Below are positions 23,537 to 30,959 of a stretch of DNA of 31,290 bases, piece after piece. A program made the translations under genes and the position numbers. Numbering within the stretch: position 1 is the first letter of the stretch; each line of letters opens with the position of its first letter. The stretch is from positions 1 through 31,290 of IMG/VR virus record IMGVR_UViG_3300005537_000051; one strand, given 5' to 3'. The DNA is from a virus. Under the pieces are notes generated by a model. The model had not been told where the DNA came from. It saw nothing but the letters and a program-made list of their open reading frames with translations, and made no database searches.

Positions 23537-24237
23537 TGCACCCGCTAATCGCGGTTATCACGTGCGGCAAATTCCGTGAGCGCGCCTACGCGCAGCGGCG
23601 CACGTGGGTAAAGGATGCCCACGGATTTGACGTACGCTTCTTTCTAGGGCAAGGTAATGAGGCCGCGTACGACGATGAAGTGCTGCTGGATTGCCCGGAC
23701 GATTACAAAAGCCTGCGTTTGAAAACGCAGCTTATGTTTCGTTGGGCTGCCGACGCCGGGTATCAACAGATTCTTAAAACGGATGACGATGTTCTGGTCA
23801 TTCCAGAAAGATTGCGCCATGCGTTTTGCGGCGATGATTACCGGGGCCGCGTACGTGGGCCAAGCCAAGAGAATGACGCGCCGCGTATTTACGGCGCTAA
23901 GGAAACGCACTTTTGTAGCGGCTTTGGCTATATCCTCAGCCAGCGCGCCGCCCGAATCGTTGCCGAAGCGCCAGATAACGGCGATTGGGCTGAAGATAGA
24001 TTTGCAGGCAACGCGCTTGTGCGCGCGGGAATCGTGCCGGTACACGACATTAGATTCCTGCTGTGGCCCCCGCTAGGCGGCCACGCGTGCGGCGTGCCAA
24101 ACGTTAACTGTGGAGCATGCCGGGCGCAGTATGCGTACGCCGCTGTTATCTGCCCGTATGCAAGGCCGAATGTGCCGGAAATTCTGTATGGCTTCTATAA
24201 GAATCACGGCGGGTTTATTCCGACATGGCTTCAGTAG
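23536..24237 (+). CDS. GT31-like (galactosyltransferase family) glycosyltransferase
   Basis: This encodes 233 residues. AYAQRRTWVKDAHGFDVRFF then LGQ (17-39), DDYKSLRLKTQLMFRWA (55-71), the metal-binding triple aspartate in ILKTDDDVLVIP (DDD 83-85), HFCSGFGYILS (125-135) and WAEDRFAGNAL (151-161, acidic pair ED 153-154) follow the order of motifs in the beta-1,3-galactosyltransferase (GT31) superfamily. The expected role is transfer of a sugar from a nucleotide sugar to an acceptor, which could be a host glycan (receptor masking), phage DNA bases or virion protein; the sequence does not say which. The gene overlaps both neighbours by 1 and 13 bases. Confidence 0.8.
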   Translation: MHPLIAVITCGKFRERAYAQRRTWVKDAHGFDVRFFLGQGNEAAYDDEVLLDCPDDYKSLRLKTQLMFRWAADAGYQQILKTDDDVLVIPERLRHAFCGDDYRGRVRGPSQENDAPRIYGAKETHFCSGFGYILSQRAARIVAEAPDNGDWAEDRFAGNALVRAGIVPVHDIRFLLWPPLGGHACGVPNVNCGACRAQYAYAAVICPYARPNVPEILYGFYKNHGGFIPTWLQ

Positions 24238-24755
24238 GCTGCATTTACTTTTATCCAGCCGGTTACGTTGGCTCAACCGTGAATCTGGAACAGCGGCACA
24301 AAGGCCATTTGCGGAAGCATCCTACATGGTCAAAGCCTGTTGTACTTGAGCGTTGCGCCAAAGAAGATTTGTTATTTCAAGAAGTTATTTGGATGTTCAA
24401 GCTGCATACGTATCAACGGATTTGGCCGCAAGGTCTCAACAAAGTAATTCCGTTTACGAATGACTACCGCCAGTACGTTACGCAAGAAAATTGCGCACGT
24501 GGCGGTAGAAAGGGCGGCGGTAAGCACGAAATGTCGGCAGCCGCAAAAGCCCGGCAGCTTGCGGCCTGTGTACGTGCAGGTCAAAATGGCGGCGGCAAGC
24601 ACACGATGTCAGAGGAAGCAAAAGAACGCCAACGCGCAGGCGTGCGTGAAGCTAATAAGCTAAGGAAAGGCGCTAGCTTTACAGAATCGCATCGCAAGAA
24701 TTTAAGCGCCGCAATTTCCCTAAGTTGGCAGGTAAGGAAAGCAGCATGCTTGTAA
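24225..24755 (+). CDS. GIY-YIG homing-type endonuclease with NUMOD3 motifs
   Basis: This encodes 176 residues. The N-terminal GCIYFYPAGYVGSTVNLEQR then HKGHL is a GIY-YIG nuclease core (Y8, Y14, R24 region), with a candidate catalytic glutamate in LLFQEVIWMFKL. The C-terminus holds repeated Gly/Lys-rich motifs with M-S-x-x-A-K-x-R (GGGKHEMSAAAKARQLAA; GGGKHTMSEEAKERQRAG; then FTESHRKNLSAAIS), the NUMOD3 DNA-binding motif of homing enzymes. Start and end overlap the flanking glycosyltransferase genes by 13 and 10 bases, so it is fully woven into the operon. Confidence 0.88.
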   Translation: MASVGCIYFYPAGYVGSTVNLEQRHKGHLRKHPTWSKPVVLERCAKEDLLFQEVIWMFKLHTYQRIWPQGLNKVIPFTNDYRQYVTQENCARGGRKGGGKHEMSAAAKARQLAACVRAGQNGGGKHTMSEEAKERQRAGVREANKLRKGASFTESHRKNLSAAISLSWQVRKAACL

Positions 24756-25423
24756 GCGCTGTTGTTCCTACCACCGAAGAGCGCCGTAGCTATCTAGACA
24801 CAACATTGCAGTGCTTTGCAGCGCAAACGTTTAAGGATTCTGAACTTTTTATTTTGGAGGAAGCTGCTGCGCCGCTGGAACGGTCTTGGCCTGAACGTGT
24901 TAGATATGAGTGGATGCCCCGCGCAGGCTTGAATGCTGGGCAAAAGCGAAACCTCATAAACAGCAAGGCCGAAAGTCAGATTATTATACATTTTGATTCG
25001 GACGACTGGTATCATCCGGCACGAATTGCCACGCAGGTTAAGCACCTTGCTGAAAGTGGCAAGCAGGTTGTTGGCTATCACGACTTGCTTTATTTTCGGG
25101 CAACCGACAGCAGCTTTTGGCAGTATCGCTTTACAGGCAGGCCGCCATACGCGCCGGGCACAAGCATGTGCTATTACCGGGCGTGGTGGGAATTCAATCG
25201 CTTTAGCGCGCTGACGGTTGGCGAAGATTCTTTCTTTTCCGCATACGCCGCGCGCATGGGCGCACTAGCCTCGCTGCCGCTAAGCAACTTGATTGTGGCT
25301 GTTGCGCACGACCGCAACACGTTTAAGATTCCGTTTGGCAACGCGCCGTTTCTTTCAGCCACGCGCGATATGTTTCCGCAAGAATTTTTAACCGTCACAG
25401 AGGGCGGGGATTTCAGCAACTAG
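24746..25423 (+). CDS. Family 2 (GT-A) glycosyltransferase
   Basis: This encodes 225 residues from the ATG at 24746, which has TAAGGA 8-13 nt upstream; an in-frame ATG at 24725 lies further inside the endonuclease gene. LVSAVVPTTEERRSYLDTTL then QCFAAQTF is the typical nucleotide-binding start, LNAGQKRNLI and IIIHFDSDDWYHPARI (DSDD 84-87) give the D-x-D metal site, and EDSFFSAYAARMG is the usual downstream acidic segment. It probably acts with the GT31-like enzyme on the same glycan. The acceptor is unknown. It ends 11 nt before the next gene. Confidence 0.86.
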   Translation: MLVSAVVPTTEERRSYLDTTLQCFAAQTFKDSELFILEEAAAPLERSWPERVRYEWMPRAGLNAGQKRNLINSKAESQIIIHFDSDDWYHPARIATQVKHLAESGKQVVGYHDLLYFRATDSSFWQYRFTGRPPYAPGTSMCYYRAWWEFNRFSALTVGEDSFFSAYAARMGALASLPLSNLIVAVAHDRNTFKIPFGNAPFLSATRDMFPQEFLTVTEGGDFSN

Positions 25424-25434
25424 GGTGCACTCCA

Positions 25435-25782
25435 ATGGCCGTCGATGAAACGCATCTAAACCAAATTTACAACGCACTTGATGACCTGCGCACGATAAGC
25501 AGGACGCAAGGCGAAACGCTGGCCGCAATGGCACAGCACAAAATCGACCAAGATATCCGCCTGTTTGGGGGTAATGGTCAACCTGTGGGGATTATCCAGT
25601 ACCTTTCAAACGTTGACAAGCTAAACGCTGACGAAATTAAGGCAGTTAAGGACGCTTTCATTGCTGATAAATCCGCGCGCGGCCAAAAGACCGCGTACGT
25701 GGTTGGCTACGCTGCCGGAGCTGGATTCGTGGGCGGCCTGCTGCTTAAGGCGGTTTCTTTCCTAAAGACTGGACATTTCTAA
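25435..25782 (+). CDS. Small protein with C-terminal membrane segment (possible holin-like)
   Basis: This encodes 115 residues. The N-terminal 50 form a charged helix (HLNQIYNALDDLRTISRTQG); the C-terminus has one Gly/Ala-rich hydrophobic segment (TAYVVGYAAGAGFVGGLLLK) followed by a short basic end. This layout resembles XhlA-like or other small lysis-associated membrane proteins, but there is no diagnostic motif and no lysin gene nearby. AGGGTG lies 8-13 nt before the ATG. Confidence 0.65.
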   Translation: MAVDETHLNQIYNALDDLRTISRTQGETLAAMAQHKIDQDIRLFGGNGQPVGIIQYLSNVDKLNADEIKAVKDAFIADKSARGQKTAYVVGYAAGAGFVGGLLLKAVSFLKTGHF

Positions 25783-25813
25783 GCAGGCGTTGTAAGCTGG
25801 GGGAATTACCCGC

Positions 25814-26347
25814 ATGCCGCCACAAAGAATAGTCGGATTGGATTTGAGCCTAGTGGCTACCGGCTATTACGTTGTGGACGCGGGCGTGGAAAAAGGCGGA
25901 CTGATTGCGCCGGGCAAGCTATCTGGCGTGCGCCGCCTAGACCATATCCTTACCGCCGTACGTGCCTTACTTGTTGCCCCATACGAAACACTCGCCGTAG
26001 TTGAAGACTTTTCCTTTGGTAGTAAAGGCCAAGCCGTATTTCAAATTGCGGGCCTTGGCTATCTTGTGCGGCACTTCCTTTGGCAGTCCAAAATTCCTAC
26101 GCTGCTTGTGCCGCCTGCGCTGCTGAAAAAGTATGTTACTGGCAGCGGCAACGCTGATAAGACCGTAATGCTGAAAGAAATTTACAAACGCTGGGGCGCT
26201 GATATCAACGACGATAATGTCGGTGACGCCTACGCGTTGGCCCGTATTGGCACGGCGCACGTAGTTGGCGCAACCGGGCTTACTGCTTTTCAGGTCGACG
26301 TGCTTAAGAAAGTACGCGAACTGAATTCCACAGGAGACCTGCCATGA
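25814..26347 (+). CDS. RuvC-like Holliday-junction resolvase
   Basis: This encodes 177 residues with an RNase H-like fold signature: VGLDLSLVATGYYVVD (D10), AVVEDFSFG (E64) and DDNVGDAYALARIG (D134, D138), with the NADKTVMLKEIYKRWG helix region between. These acids fit the RuvC catalytic set. In phages such enzymes trim branched DNA before packaging. The gene is isolated from replication genes here, sitting among accessory genes. Its stop overlaps the start of the protease gene (ATGA). Confidence 0.85.
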   Translation: MPPQRIVGLDLSLVATGYYVVDAGVEKGGLIAPGKLSGVRRLDHILTAVRALLVAPYETLAVVEDFSFGSKGQAVFQIAGLGYLVRHFLWQSKIPTLLVPPALLKKYVTGSGNADKTVMLKEIYKRWGADINDDNVGDAYALARIGTAHVVGATGLTAFQVDVLKKVRELNSTGDLP

Positions 26348-27117
26348 ACCGTTTATTTTCCTTCCTAGCTATTGCCTTGCTGTTTGTTTTGCCTAGTTGC
26401 GCTGGAAACAGCGCCGTAATAAAGGCCGCCCACAAAACCACGCATAAAATCCGTCAACAGACGATTGTTGAGGGGGCTTCGTGTTCGGCCACGGCGATAG
26501 GCGTTAACGCGCTGCTTACTGCAAGCCATTGCGAATTGCCCACAGATACGATTGTGGTTGACGGCAACCTTGCGCATGTGCTTGGAATCATCCGTGACGG
26601 AAATGACCACACGATTTACCTGCTTGACATTGCGTTTACCGACTACGCTAGCTTTGCAAAAGCGCTGCCGGAAATTGGCGATGACATTTTTGCGTTTGGA
26701 AATCCGAGCGGTTTCACCGACCTATTTCGGCGCGGCACTGTGGCGGGCATTACAAACGCCGACGGGAACTTTCTTGAAGAATTGCTTGGCGATGACGGCG
26801 ACGGCGTGCCGCAAGCGAAAAAGTATTACTTTGACTTCAACGGATGGCCGGGGGATTCTGGCGCGGCGCTTTTCAATCAAGCCGGGGAAATCCTCGGCGT
26901 TATCAGCGTTGGCAAGTTGATTCAGCCAAAGAGTGATGACAGCCCGTGGCCTGTGTTTAAGATTATGGGCGGTTTTTCTTTTGGTTTTACGCCCGTACAG
27001 CTTGCGCAGGCTGCTGCTTTCCGCGCGCCGGTAAAGCCGAAACCGCCAGTAGCCCTTGGAAATTTCGGTCGCTTTCTTAGACAGCCTCCGCAAGGCGGCG
27101 CGCCGTGGAAGAGGTAA
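26344..27117 (+). CDS. Secreted trypsin-like serine protease, predicted lipoprotein
   Basis: This encodes 257 residues. A signal peptide (LFSFLAIALLFVLPSC) ends in a lipobox with C19 followed by alanine, which would send the mature protein to the outer membrane of a Gram-negative host. The chymotrypsin-fold triad is visible: H62 in LLTASHCE, D95 in IYLLDIAF and S172 in GWPGDSGAAL. The C-terminus is Pro/Lys-rich and probably disordered. Such host-type proteases are unusual in phages; the probable site is the envelope, so roles in superinfection exclusion, defence against other phages, lysis or receptor processing can be imagined. It starts with a 4-base overlap (ATGA) with the resolvase. Confidence 0.85.
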   Translation: MNRLFSFLAIALLFVLPSCAGNSAVIKAAHKTTHKIRQQTIVEGASCSATAIGVNALLTASHCELPTDTIVVDGNLAHVLGIIRDGNDHTIYLLDIAFTDYASFAKALPEIGDDIFAFGNPSGFTDLFRRGTVAGITNADGNFLEELLGDDGDGVPQAKKYYFDFNGWPGDSGAALFNQAGEILGVISVGKLIQPKSDDSPWPVFKIMGGFSFGFTPVQLAQAAAFRAPVKPKPPVALGNFGRFLRQPPQGGAPWKR

Positions 27118-27344
27118 CGTGGAATTGCCCGGCGTGCAGCGGCGTTTGCCGTGGGCTTGGGCCAGCTACGTTGCAGCTTGATATCATTTCCCATATTTTC
27201 GGGCACGAAAGGATAGGCTTTGAGCGGGCGCTGGCTGGAATAACGACCGGCAGCACAGCCCTTCTATCGGCCTATGACCGTGGATTTTTGCGCAGTATGC
27301 GCGTGGCTTGGGACGCCCCGCCCAATCTATTGACAGCCGGGTAG
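27105..27344 (+). CDS. Small protein with an N-terminal CPAC motif
   Basis: This encodes 79 residues from a GTG at 27105, overlapping the protease end by 13 bases; AAGGCGG lies about 8 nt upstream. NCPACSGVCRGLGPATLQLD gives three closely spaced cysteines that could form half of a zinc site, with H residues (ISHIFGHER) nearby. The rest is helical. No family is recognised. It could be a small regulator. The overlap and ribosome-binding site support it being real; length and unusual composition are cautions. Confidence 0.5.
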   Translation: MEEVTWNCPACSGVCRGLGPATLQLDIISHIFGHERIGFERALAGITTGSTALLSAYDRGFLRSMRVAWDAPPNLLTAG

Positions 27345-27372
27345 GGACGATGGTACTATTGAAACTGTGCCA
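27343..27372 (+). promoter_or_regulatory. Hairpin covering the start codon of the HNH gene
   Basis: TGGTAC (27351-27356) pairs with GTGCCA (27367-27372), one G-T wobble included, over a 10-nt loop. The 3' arm contains the GTG start codon of the following gene; an AGGGA lies upstream at 27343-27347. Folding would hide the start codon. The 5' part (GGAC-N-ATGGTACT) recurs before the LAGLIDADG gene. Confidence 0.35.
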
Positions 27373-27792
27373 GTAACGCGTGCGAATTCGACGGTTGAAA
27401 AATGTAGGGAAATTGCAAACCGTTCCTTTCACAAACGCTATGCCGAAAATCCTCAGCCATTTATTGATGCAGCTAAGAAAAAGGCGCGCACGATACGCGG
27501 GCGATTTTGGTCGCTCAGAGGCGTGGCGCGTAAAACCGGTCGCCAGCTTGAAATTTCTTTTGAACAGTATCAAGCGTTGGTTTCCATGCCCTGTCATTAT
27601 TGCGGCGCGCCCCTTTCCGCAACAGGCTACGGATTGGATAGGCTAGATAATCGCTTTGGGTACACGCTTGGAAACGTCGCGCCTTGCTGCTGGGATTGTA
27701 ACTCGCGCAAAGGCCACTTGGAACAGATTGGTTTTATCTATCCACGCACGACCGAACTTTTGCTGGAATTGATTTCAACGGAGAAAAAGTAA
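27367..27792 (+). CDS. HNH endonuclease
   Basis: This encodes 141 residues starting at a GTG at 27367. A basic N-terminal half (KKKARTIRGRFWSLRGVARK) leads to an HNH core with zinc cysteines: MPCHYCGAPL (C76, C79), GYGLDRLDNRFGYTLGNVAP (DRLDN 91-95, N103) and CCWDCNSRKG (C108, C111, N112). This arrangement is found in many free-standing phage HNH enzymes. The position among accessory genes, 22 bases after its neighbour, fits a mobile endonuclease. Its TAA is directly followed by the next ATG. Confidence 0.85.
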   Translation: MPVTRANSTVEKCREIANRSFHKRYAENPQPFIDAAKKKARTIRGRFWSLRGVARKTGRQLEISFEQYQALVSMPCHYCGAPLSATGYGLDRLDNRFGYTLGNVAPCCWDCNSRKGHLEQIGFIYPRTTELLLELISTEKK

Positions 27793-28575
27793 ATGGCAAC
27801 GCAACCGACCGTAGCAACTGAATTAGCAGCGATAGAGAAGAAAGTTGGTTTGTTTTTCGACCCGGCCCACTTGATTCTTACCGGGCTGTTGGCAATCGCA
27901 ATCATCTTTGGCGTGTACCATTTCGTTTCGCGCCGCGCCGACCAAGCTGACGGGCGCGCCGCTGTGGCGCAGGCCGTGGCAAAACAGGCGGCTGACGACG
28001 CTGCTGCCAGCGCGAAAACCAATACGGAATTTCAGGCGGTAACAGCCACGCAGCTTGCCGAATTGCAGCAAGCGCGTGTTGCCTTGCAGCAACAGAATGC
28101 GCAACTTGCCAAGGCGCTTGCCGATAGTGCGGCGGCCTTGAAATCCGCGCAGACCGCCAATGTTGCGCGTAATCCAAATGAGCGCGCCGCGCGCTGGGGC
28201 GTGCTTGTGCCCGGCGCTACAGTTTCGCCGGTTGCAAGCGGCGGTTATACATTGGACGAAAGCAGCGGCTTGGCAACACTCAACGCGCTGGAAAACCTAC
28301 CGATTTTTACGCAGAAAGTTGCCACGTTGTCACAGCAGTTGGCGATTTCCCAGCAGATTAGTGACAGCTACGCCGCCTCCTTGAAAAAGGAACAGGACGC
28401 GCACAAATCGGATAATGATAACAACGCCAAGCAGCTTGATGCCGCCAATAAAAAGACGGGCGAGGTACAGGCCAACTACGACAAGCTCAAGAACGATTGC
28501 CGTAAAAGTAAGTTCAAGATAGCCGCCATTGCCTACGCGGCGGGTTTTGCCACGCGCAAATTTCTTGGCTTCTAA
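27793..28575 (+). CDS. Membrane-anchored coiled-coil protein (spanin-like layout)
   Basis: This encodes 260 residues. One N-terminal hydrophobic segment (LILTGLLAIAIIFGVYHFV, about 27-45) is followed by a basic patch (SRRADQADGR) and a long Ala/Gln-rich coiled coil (about 55-125 and 175-240). A second short hydrophobic, Ala-rich stretch lies at the C-terminus (FKIAAIAYAAGF). The topology resembles inner-membrane spanins or Rz-like proteins, but these are usually shorter and no outer-membrane partner overlaps the gene. A role in lysis or membrane-associated assembly is only inferred from layout. Confidence 0.72.
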   Translation: MATQPTVATELAAIEKKVGLFFDPAHLILTGLLAIAIIFGVYHFVSRRADQADGRAAVAQAVAKQAADDAAASAKTNTEFQAVTATQLAELQQARVALQQQNAQLAKALADSAAALKSAQTANVARNPNERAARWGVLVPGATVSPVASGGYTLDESSGLATLNALENLPIFTQKVATLSQQLAISQQISDSYAASLKKEQDAHKSDNDNNAKQLDAANKKTGEVQANYDKLKNDCRKSKFKIAAIAYAAGFATRKFLGF

Positions 28576-28617
28576 AAGTTTTCTTGCAGTGATTCCCCAC
28601 AGAAAAAAAGGAAACCA

Positions 28618-30336
28618 ATGTCCACGCCTCTAAGCAAGCACGAATCCGAATTGCTTCAGAAAGCCACAGACTACGTAAAGGAAACAATCAAAGAAAAACA
28701 AAAGCTTCCGTCCCGCTGGGACCTACGCTGCCATCTTGAATGCAAAGAGGAAAGTGCGGGCCGCCTCCTACACCACATCATCGACAGCGGCCTAGTTGAA
28801 TTGCCGCCCGCTGAATCCGTGCCAGTAATCCCGCCGCCCGCTGAGCGAGAATCCGATGCGATTGATAAGGAAAAGCGTGTAATAACGCTGCCGAAAACAC
28901 GCATCCACACGCTTGAGGCGCTGATTGCTTTTTTTGAAATCGACGAAACGGTTTGGAAATGTGAGCGTTTCATCGCTAATAAGTGGGAGGTTGCGGCGAT
29001 ACCGCGTGCAATTTCCTCCCAAGAACGAAACAAAAAGGGCAACCGCGTTTGGGAACGCGAAAGCACAACGCCTATTGTTGAACCGCTTTATCAGGTTAAG
29101 GCGTATTTCAAACGCAACTATACGCAGACCGAAGCTGACGTGCTGGCTGATGAAAATGCCACGCTGCTACGGCAGGTTGCCAAGCTACGCCTAGACGTGG
29201 GCGTACAAAAGCGATATTCAAAGCGGCTGGCTGTGGGCCACGCTGGCTACGATGATTTGCTGACCGACGTAAAGCAGTTTGTTTCCACACTGGAAGGCAC
29301 GCTGGGCGGCTTTTCATTACCCACAGAGCATGTGGCGGCGGCCAACCCGGCAAGCGTGCCGCCTGTGCGCGAGGGCCACAGCGAAGATGCCGTGCTGCTG
29401 CTTTCTGATACGCACTTTGGCGACGTGATTCGCCGTGAGGATACAAGCGGATTCCCTGAATTCGACCTTGTAATCGCCGGGAATCGCTTTGGCTATGTGA
29501 TTCGCAAGGCAAAGCAATGTCTTTCCCTGCACCGCGCCATGTACCCGATTAAGCGGCTGTACGTGTGGTTGGGCGGCGATATCGGCAACGGCGTGCTGCA
29601 CGATTCCCCCAACAGCAACGCTTTGTTTCCCCCGGCGCAGGTCCATTTCAGCTACAACATGCTCAAGTTTGCGCTGGATGACCTGCTAACACTTACCGAG
29701 CCGGACGCTACCGGCAACCGCGTCATTGAGGAAATCGTCCTGCTTTGCACTGTGGGCAATCACATGCGAATGGACGAAAAGATGCCGCACAAGTACCAAG
29801 CGCAGCGTACGCTTGATTGGCTTATCTATCAGTCGATTATCGAGCGGTACAGCACACACCCGAAAGTGAAAGTACGCGCGGAAATGTCGCCGTACATTTT
29901 TGAAACAATCCGCAACCACCGCTATCTGTTTGCCCACGGCATGCAGGTTGGCTACCGCAACAGCCCGGATGCGCAGTGTAAGTCAATGAATTCCTTCATC
30001 GACAAAGTGCGCGCCCTGTTTGATTCGCCGGAATGGCGGCGCAGCAACGGCTTACAAGGAGAAACATTCGCGCGAATCTGCATCGGGGATATCCACGTCC
30101 CGGTACAGTTTCCGCGCCTGATTTCCAACGGCAGCCTTAACGGCCAAAATGAGCTGGGGGTAAACTGGACAATGGAGCCTATCCCTGCCGGGCAGCAGCT
30201 ATTTGGCGTGGCTGACAACCACATCCAAACGTGGAATTACTTCTTAAGCTGCTCACACGTGCAGCGCCGGGCCGAGGATTTCAATAGCTACGGCGTGTTT
30301 GCTGCCGAATATGCCAAGCGGATTGGCCGCTGCTAG
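28618..30336 (+). CDS. Calcineurin-like metallophosphoesterase with N-terminal helix-turn-helix-like domain
   Basis: This encodes 572 residues. Residues about 10-60 (KLPSRWDLRCHLECKEESAG then RLLHHIIDSGLVELP) look like a winged helix or HTH domain. A middle domain has HTLEALIAFFEIDETVWKCE then PLYQVKAYFKRNY, a coiled coil follows, and the C-terminal half is a metallophosphoesterase: SDTHFGD (D264, H266), GGDIGN (D321), GNHM (N381, H382), AHGMQ (H440) and GDIHVP (H493). Related domain combinations occur in other phages. The enzyme may cut phosphodiester bonds in nucleic acid or nucleotides; its substrate is not evident. AAAAAGGAAACC precedes the ATG. Confidence 0.86.
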   Translation: MSTPLSKHESELLQKATDYVKETIKEKQKLPSRWDLRCHLECKEESAGRLLHHIIDSGLVELPPAESVPVIPPPAERESDAIDKEKRVITLPKTRIHTLEALIAFFEIDETVWKCERFIANKWEVAAIPRAISSQERNKKGNRVWERESTTPIVEPLYQVKAYFKRNYTQTEADVLADENATLLRQVAKLRLDVGVQKRYSKRLAVGHAGYDDLLTDVKQFVSTLEGTLGGFSLPTEHVAAANPASVPPVREGHSEDAVLLLSDTHFGDVIRREDTSGFPEFDLVIAGNRFGYVIRKAKQCLSLHRAMYPIKRLYVWLGGDIGNGVLHDSPNSNALFPPAQVHFSYNMLKFALDDLLTLTEPDATGNRVIEEIVLLCTVGNHMRMDEKMPHKYQAQRTLDWLIYQSIIERYSTHPKVKVRAEMSPYIFETIRNHRYLFAHGMQVGYRNSPDAQCKSMNSFIDKVRALFDSPEWRRSNGLQGETFARICIGDIHVPVQFPRLISNGSLNGQNELGVNWTMEPIPAGQQLFGVADNHIQTWNYFLSCSHVQRRAEDFNSYGVFAAEYAKRIGRC

Positions 30337-30379
30337 AAAGCTTATCGCTGCGCCACGTTTGCTGCGTGAAGGGCAAGCC

Positions 30380-30511
30380 ATGTTAGACGGCACGCAGATT
30401 GTAACAAAGGCCAACAGCGGACTGGGGGCAGCGTCGGACGGCGCAAAACTATTTTTTGTGGCGCGGCTGCCCCACACTATTGACTCCGTAACAAGGACTA
30501 TGGTACTTTAG
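30380..30511 (+). CDS. Possible short protein between phosphoesterase and LAGLIDADG genes
   Basis: This encodes 43 residues from the ATG at 30380, with GAAGGG about 6 nt upstream. The sequence (MLDGTQIVTKANSGLGAASD then FFVARLPHTIDS) has no known motif. A longer in-frame reading from a TTG at 30299 overlaps the phosphoesterase gene. The stop (30509-30511) falls inside the hairpin that precedes the next gene, so ribosomes finishing here would melt it. It may be a real small gene or a leader peptide; evidence is weak. Confidence 0.4.
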   Translation: MLDGTQIVTKANSGLGAASDGAKLFFVARLPHTIDSVTRTMVL

Positions 30512-30518
30512 TACCACG
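30493..30518 (+). promoter_or_regulatory. Hairpin between ribosome-binding site and start codon of the LAGLIDADG gene
   Basis: AAGGA (30493-30497) is 21 nt from the ATG at 30519, too far for normal initiation. Between them TGGTAC (30501-30506) and GTACCA (30511-30516) form a perfect 6-bp stem with a TTTA loop. Folding removes 16 nt and leaves 5 nt of spacing, as described for some T4 genes (for example gene 25). Translation would then depend on the fold. Confidence 0.45.
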
Positions 30519-30959
30519 ATGGGACTGCCTAAAACAGCCGCAGCGTATTTGGCCGGAATTCTTGACGGTGAAGGTTGTGTCGCCGTAAGGAAATCCGGCT
30601 ACCTTCAGCGGCGCACAGGTAAACGTGTTTACTATCTTCATGCCAGCGTTGTAATCGTTAATACCTATCGACCTGTGTTGGCGCTATTCAGGAAATTTTT
30701 TGGCGGGCACCTACGACCGCGTACCAAAATCGCGGGCAGGCAGCAAACCTATTCACTGACGGTTGCCGATTTTAAGGCAGCCACGCTGCTTACTTCGCTT
30801 CTTCCCTACCTACGCATAAAGAAACGACAGGCCGTACTAACCCTACGCTGCCAGCAGATGAATACCCGCCGTGCAACCCAAAAAAGCAAAGTTGCTGTAC
30901 GCCGAAAACAGACTGAGCTTTTCTATGCCGTCAAGCGGTTAAAGAAGGGAAGAGTATGA
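30519..30959 (+). CDS. LAGLIDADG homing endonuclease
   Basis: This encodes 146 residues with one LAGLIDADG-type helix, AYLAGILDGEGCVAV (9-23; E18 is the metal-binding acid), and a second conserved element LLPYLRIKKRQAVLTL (about 99-114). One motif per chain means it should act as a homodimer on a near-palindromic site. A basic C-terminus (RRKQTELFYAVKRLKKGRV) may contact DNA. It is free-standing; no flanking intron is evident. The stop overlaps the ATG of the next gene (ATGA). Confidence 0.88.
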   Translation: MGLPKTAAAYLAGILDGEGCVAVRKSGYLQRRTGKRVYYLHASVVIVNTYRPVLALFRKFFGGHLRPRTKIAGRQQTYSLTVADFKAATLLTSLLPYLRIKKRQAVLTLRCQQMNTRRATQKSKVAVRRKQTELFYAVKRLKKGRV

